From: Symmachiella macrocystis
Lineage (GTDB): Bacteria; Planctomycetota; Planctomycetia; Planctomycetales; Planctomycetaceae
Direction: 5' to 3'
Assembly: GCF_007860075.1 (NCBI RefSeq)
Contig: NZ_SJPP01000001.1
Span: 2,949,490 to 3,013,489, forward strand
DNA: 64,000 bases
Shown in pieces: positions 62,906 to 64,000 of this stretch. Made by a program: the position numbers and the translations under genes. Below the pieces are notes generated by a model. It saw only the letters and a list, made by a program, of their open reading frames with translations. It made no database searches and had not been told where the DNA came from. Position 1 is the stretch's first letter; each line of letters begins with the position of its first letter.

Positions 62906-64000
62906 ATGTACCTGCGAATGGCCAAACGCGCCTTGTTCGAAACCGACAAGCGGCTGTTGTGGAAGCTCATGTACAACATGGGTTTTAAAGGGCTGCGCAG
63001 CGTTTACAAATTCAAGCAGCGGCTCAAACGCGGCGAATATTTTCCACCATTTTTGTACGTCTCAATCATCAACAGTTGCAACCTCCGCTGCCAAGGCTGC
63101 TGGGTCGACGTCGCTGCCAAACAGCAGACCATCGATCTGACAGCCATGAACCGGCTGATCACCGAAGCCAAAGAGGTCGGCAACAGCTTTTTCGGCATCG
63201 TCGGCGGCGAACCTTTCATGCATCCGGAATTGTTTGATATCCTCGAGCAACATCCTGATTGCTATTTCCAGGTATTTACGAACGGCCAATTCATCACCGA
63301 TGAAAAAGCAAAGCGGCTTCGCAAACTGGGCAACGTCACGCCGCTAATCAGTGTTGAAGGAACGGAAATCGTCAGCGACGAACGCCGCGGCCGTAAAGAC
63401 GTGCTCAGCAAGACGATGCAGGGCATTGAAAACTGTGTGAACAACAAACTGCTCACCGGTGTATGCACCTCCGTCTGCCAAACCAACATCGATGATTTGG
63501 TGACCGACGCGTGGGTCGACCGACTTATCGAAATGGGTGTGATGTACACCTGGTATCACGTCTATCGCCCGATGGGTCCCGATCCCGAACCAGAGATGGC
63601 GCTCACACCCGAACAACAGACCCGCATTCGCAAATTCGTAGTCGAGACCCGAGCGACAAAACCGATCGGCGTCATCGATGCCTATTACGACGGAGAAGGC
63701 CGCGCGCTCTGCCCGGCGGCCACTGGGATCAGTCACCACATCAATCCCTGGGGCGATATCGAACCCTGTCCGATCGTGCAGTTTTCCAAAGAGTCGATCC
63801 ACGACGAACGGCACATTCGAGACGTTTTCCGTGAGTCGGATTTCCTGCAGGATTTCCGCCAACTCGCCGCCTCGTCGACGCGGGGTTGCATCGTGCTGGA
63901 GCGGCCGGACTTGTTGGAGGAATTGGTCGTCCTACACGGCGCCAAAGATGCCACCGTGCGGCAAACGGCGCTGGCAGAATTGCAGGCGATGGAAAACCGC
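62906..64000 (+). CDS. Radical SAM protein (3' end beyond the window)
   Basis: At least 365 codons without a stop; the gene continues past 64000. ATG 62906 follows GAGAGGA by about eight bases. A basic N-terminal helix (KRALFETDKRLLWKLMYNM) precedes the cluster motif CNLRCQGCW (CxxxCxxC), the SAM-binding FGIVGGEPFMHPELF and VFTNGQFIT. Later Cys residues in GVCTSVCQTN, ALCPAATG and EPCPIVQF could bind an auxiliary cluster as in SPASM/Twitch enzymes. The substrate is unknown. It was found by reading the open frame to the edge, not from a closed frame. Confidence 0.88.
   Translation, partial: MYLRMAKRALFETDKRLLWKLMYNMGFKGLRSVYKFKQRLKRGEYFPPFLYVSIINSCNLRCQGCWVDVAAKQQTIDLTAMNRLITEAKEVGNSFFGIVGGEPFMHPELFDILEQHPDCYFQVFTNGQFITDEKAKRLRKLGNVTPLISVEGTEIVSDERRGRKDVLSKTMQGIENCVNNKLLTGVCTSVCQTNIDDLVTDAWVDRLIEMGVMYTWYHVYRPMGPDPEPEMALTPEQQTRIRKFVVETRATKPIGVIDAYYDGEGRALCPAATGISHHINPWGDIEPCPIVQFSKESIHDERHIRDVFRESDFLQDFRQLAASSTRGCIVLERPDLLEELVVLHGAKDATVRQTALAELQAMENR

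Noticed and set aside
1-64000. Horizontally acquired island or prophage
   Set aside because: No integrase, transposase, att-like repeats or tRNA boundary is visible; composition looks even apart from AT-richer stretches in the lipoprotein and zinc-ribbon genes.

Overview
The window looks like chromosomal DNA of a planctomycete (Planctomycetota, probably Planctomycetaceae; this placement is inference). The grounds are a PVC-type haem-binding protein with a C-terminal CxxCH, an RTX protein whose N-terminus carries the planctomycete-type motif EALEDRRLMA, a Tat-signal Gfo/Idh/MocA oxidoreductase, a beta-RFAP synthase homologue (methanopterin-type C1 chemistry), many lipoproteins and zinc-ribbon membrane proteins, weak Shine-Dalgarno use and scattered palindromic intergenic repeats. 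I see no rRNA, tRNA, CRISPR array, transposase or phage gene.

Layout. 1-3.1 kb: repeat-rich spacer, then three tandem membrane-anchored leucine-rich-repeat paralogues, the third cut by an in-frame TAG. 3.3-12.6 kb: GNAT acetyltransferase, a large internally duplicated lipoprotein, an FAD oxidoreductase, an ethanolamine-permease-like transporter and a GT39-like membrane protein coupled to a membrane partner. 13-20 kb: an RND pump subunit without local partners, flotillin-like FloA, a zinc-ribbon membrane protein and the Gfo/Idh/MocA oxidoreductase. 20-26 kb: an ABC exporter with two cyclic-nucleotide-binding domains and a C39 peptidase, a WD40 lipoprotein and a small exported protein.

26.1-32.7 kb is the most unusual part. 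A MATE transporter gene is the last gene of a leftward chain of five tandem paralogues, every junction being an 8-base stop/start overlap. Each paralogue has an N-terminal zinc ribbon, a membrane hairpin, a beta-rich (possibly PH-like) domain and a strongly conserved C-terminal motif ARYVTxLIRRQL. A larger two-unit relative lies just upstream. I do not recognise this as a described system.

32.8-48 kb is mostly housekeeping and envelope: M42 aminopeptidase, small BON-like protein, PlsY, then a leftward heptose/LPS-core cluster (HldE, GT9, GT4, InaA-type kinase). After that come the beta-RFAP synthase homologue, a rightward CDP-deoxysugar cluster (RfbG, C-methyltransferase, RfbC, NAD-dependent epimerase/reductase) and a WecA/MraY-type phosphosugar transferase that could begin polymer assembly on undecaprenyl phosphate.

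48-64 kb: a 206-bp palindromic element with 16-bp inverted ends, the PVC-type haem protein, a signalling run (response regulator, FHA protein, CheX-like protein, HDOD-GGDEF protein), a NhaD-like antiporter, an RibD/DHFR-like reductase, the def-fmt pair, a Cys-rich small lipoprotein, the RTX protein with a clear terminator, and a radical SAM gene running off the right edge.
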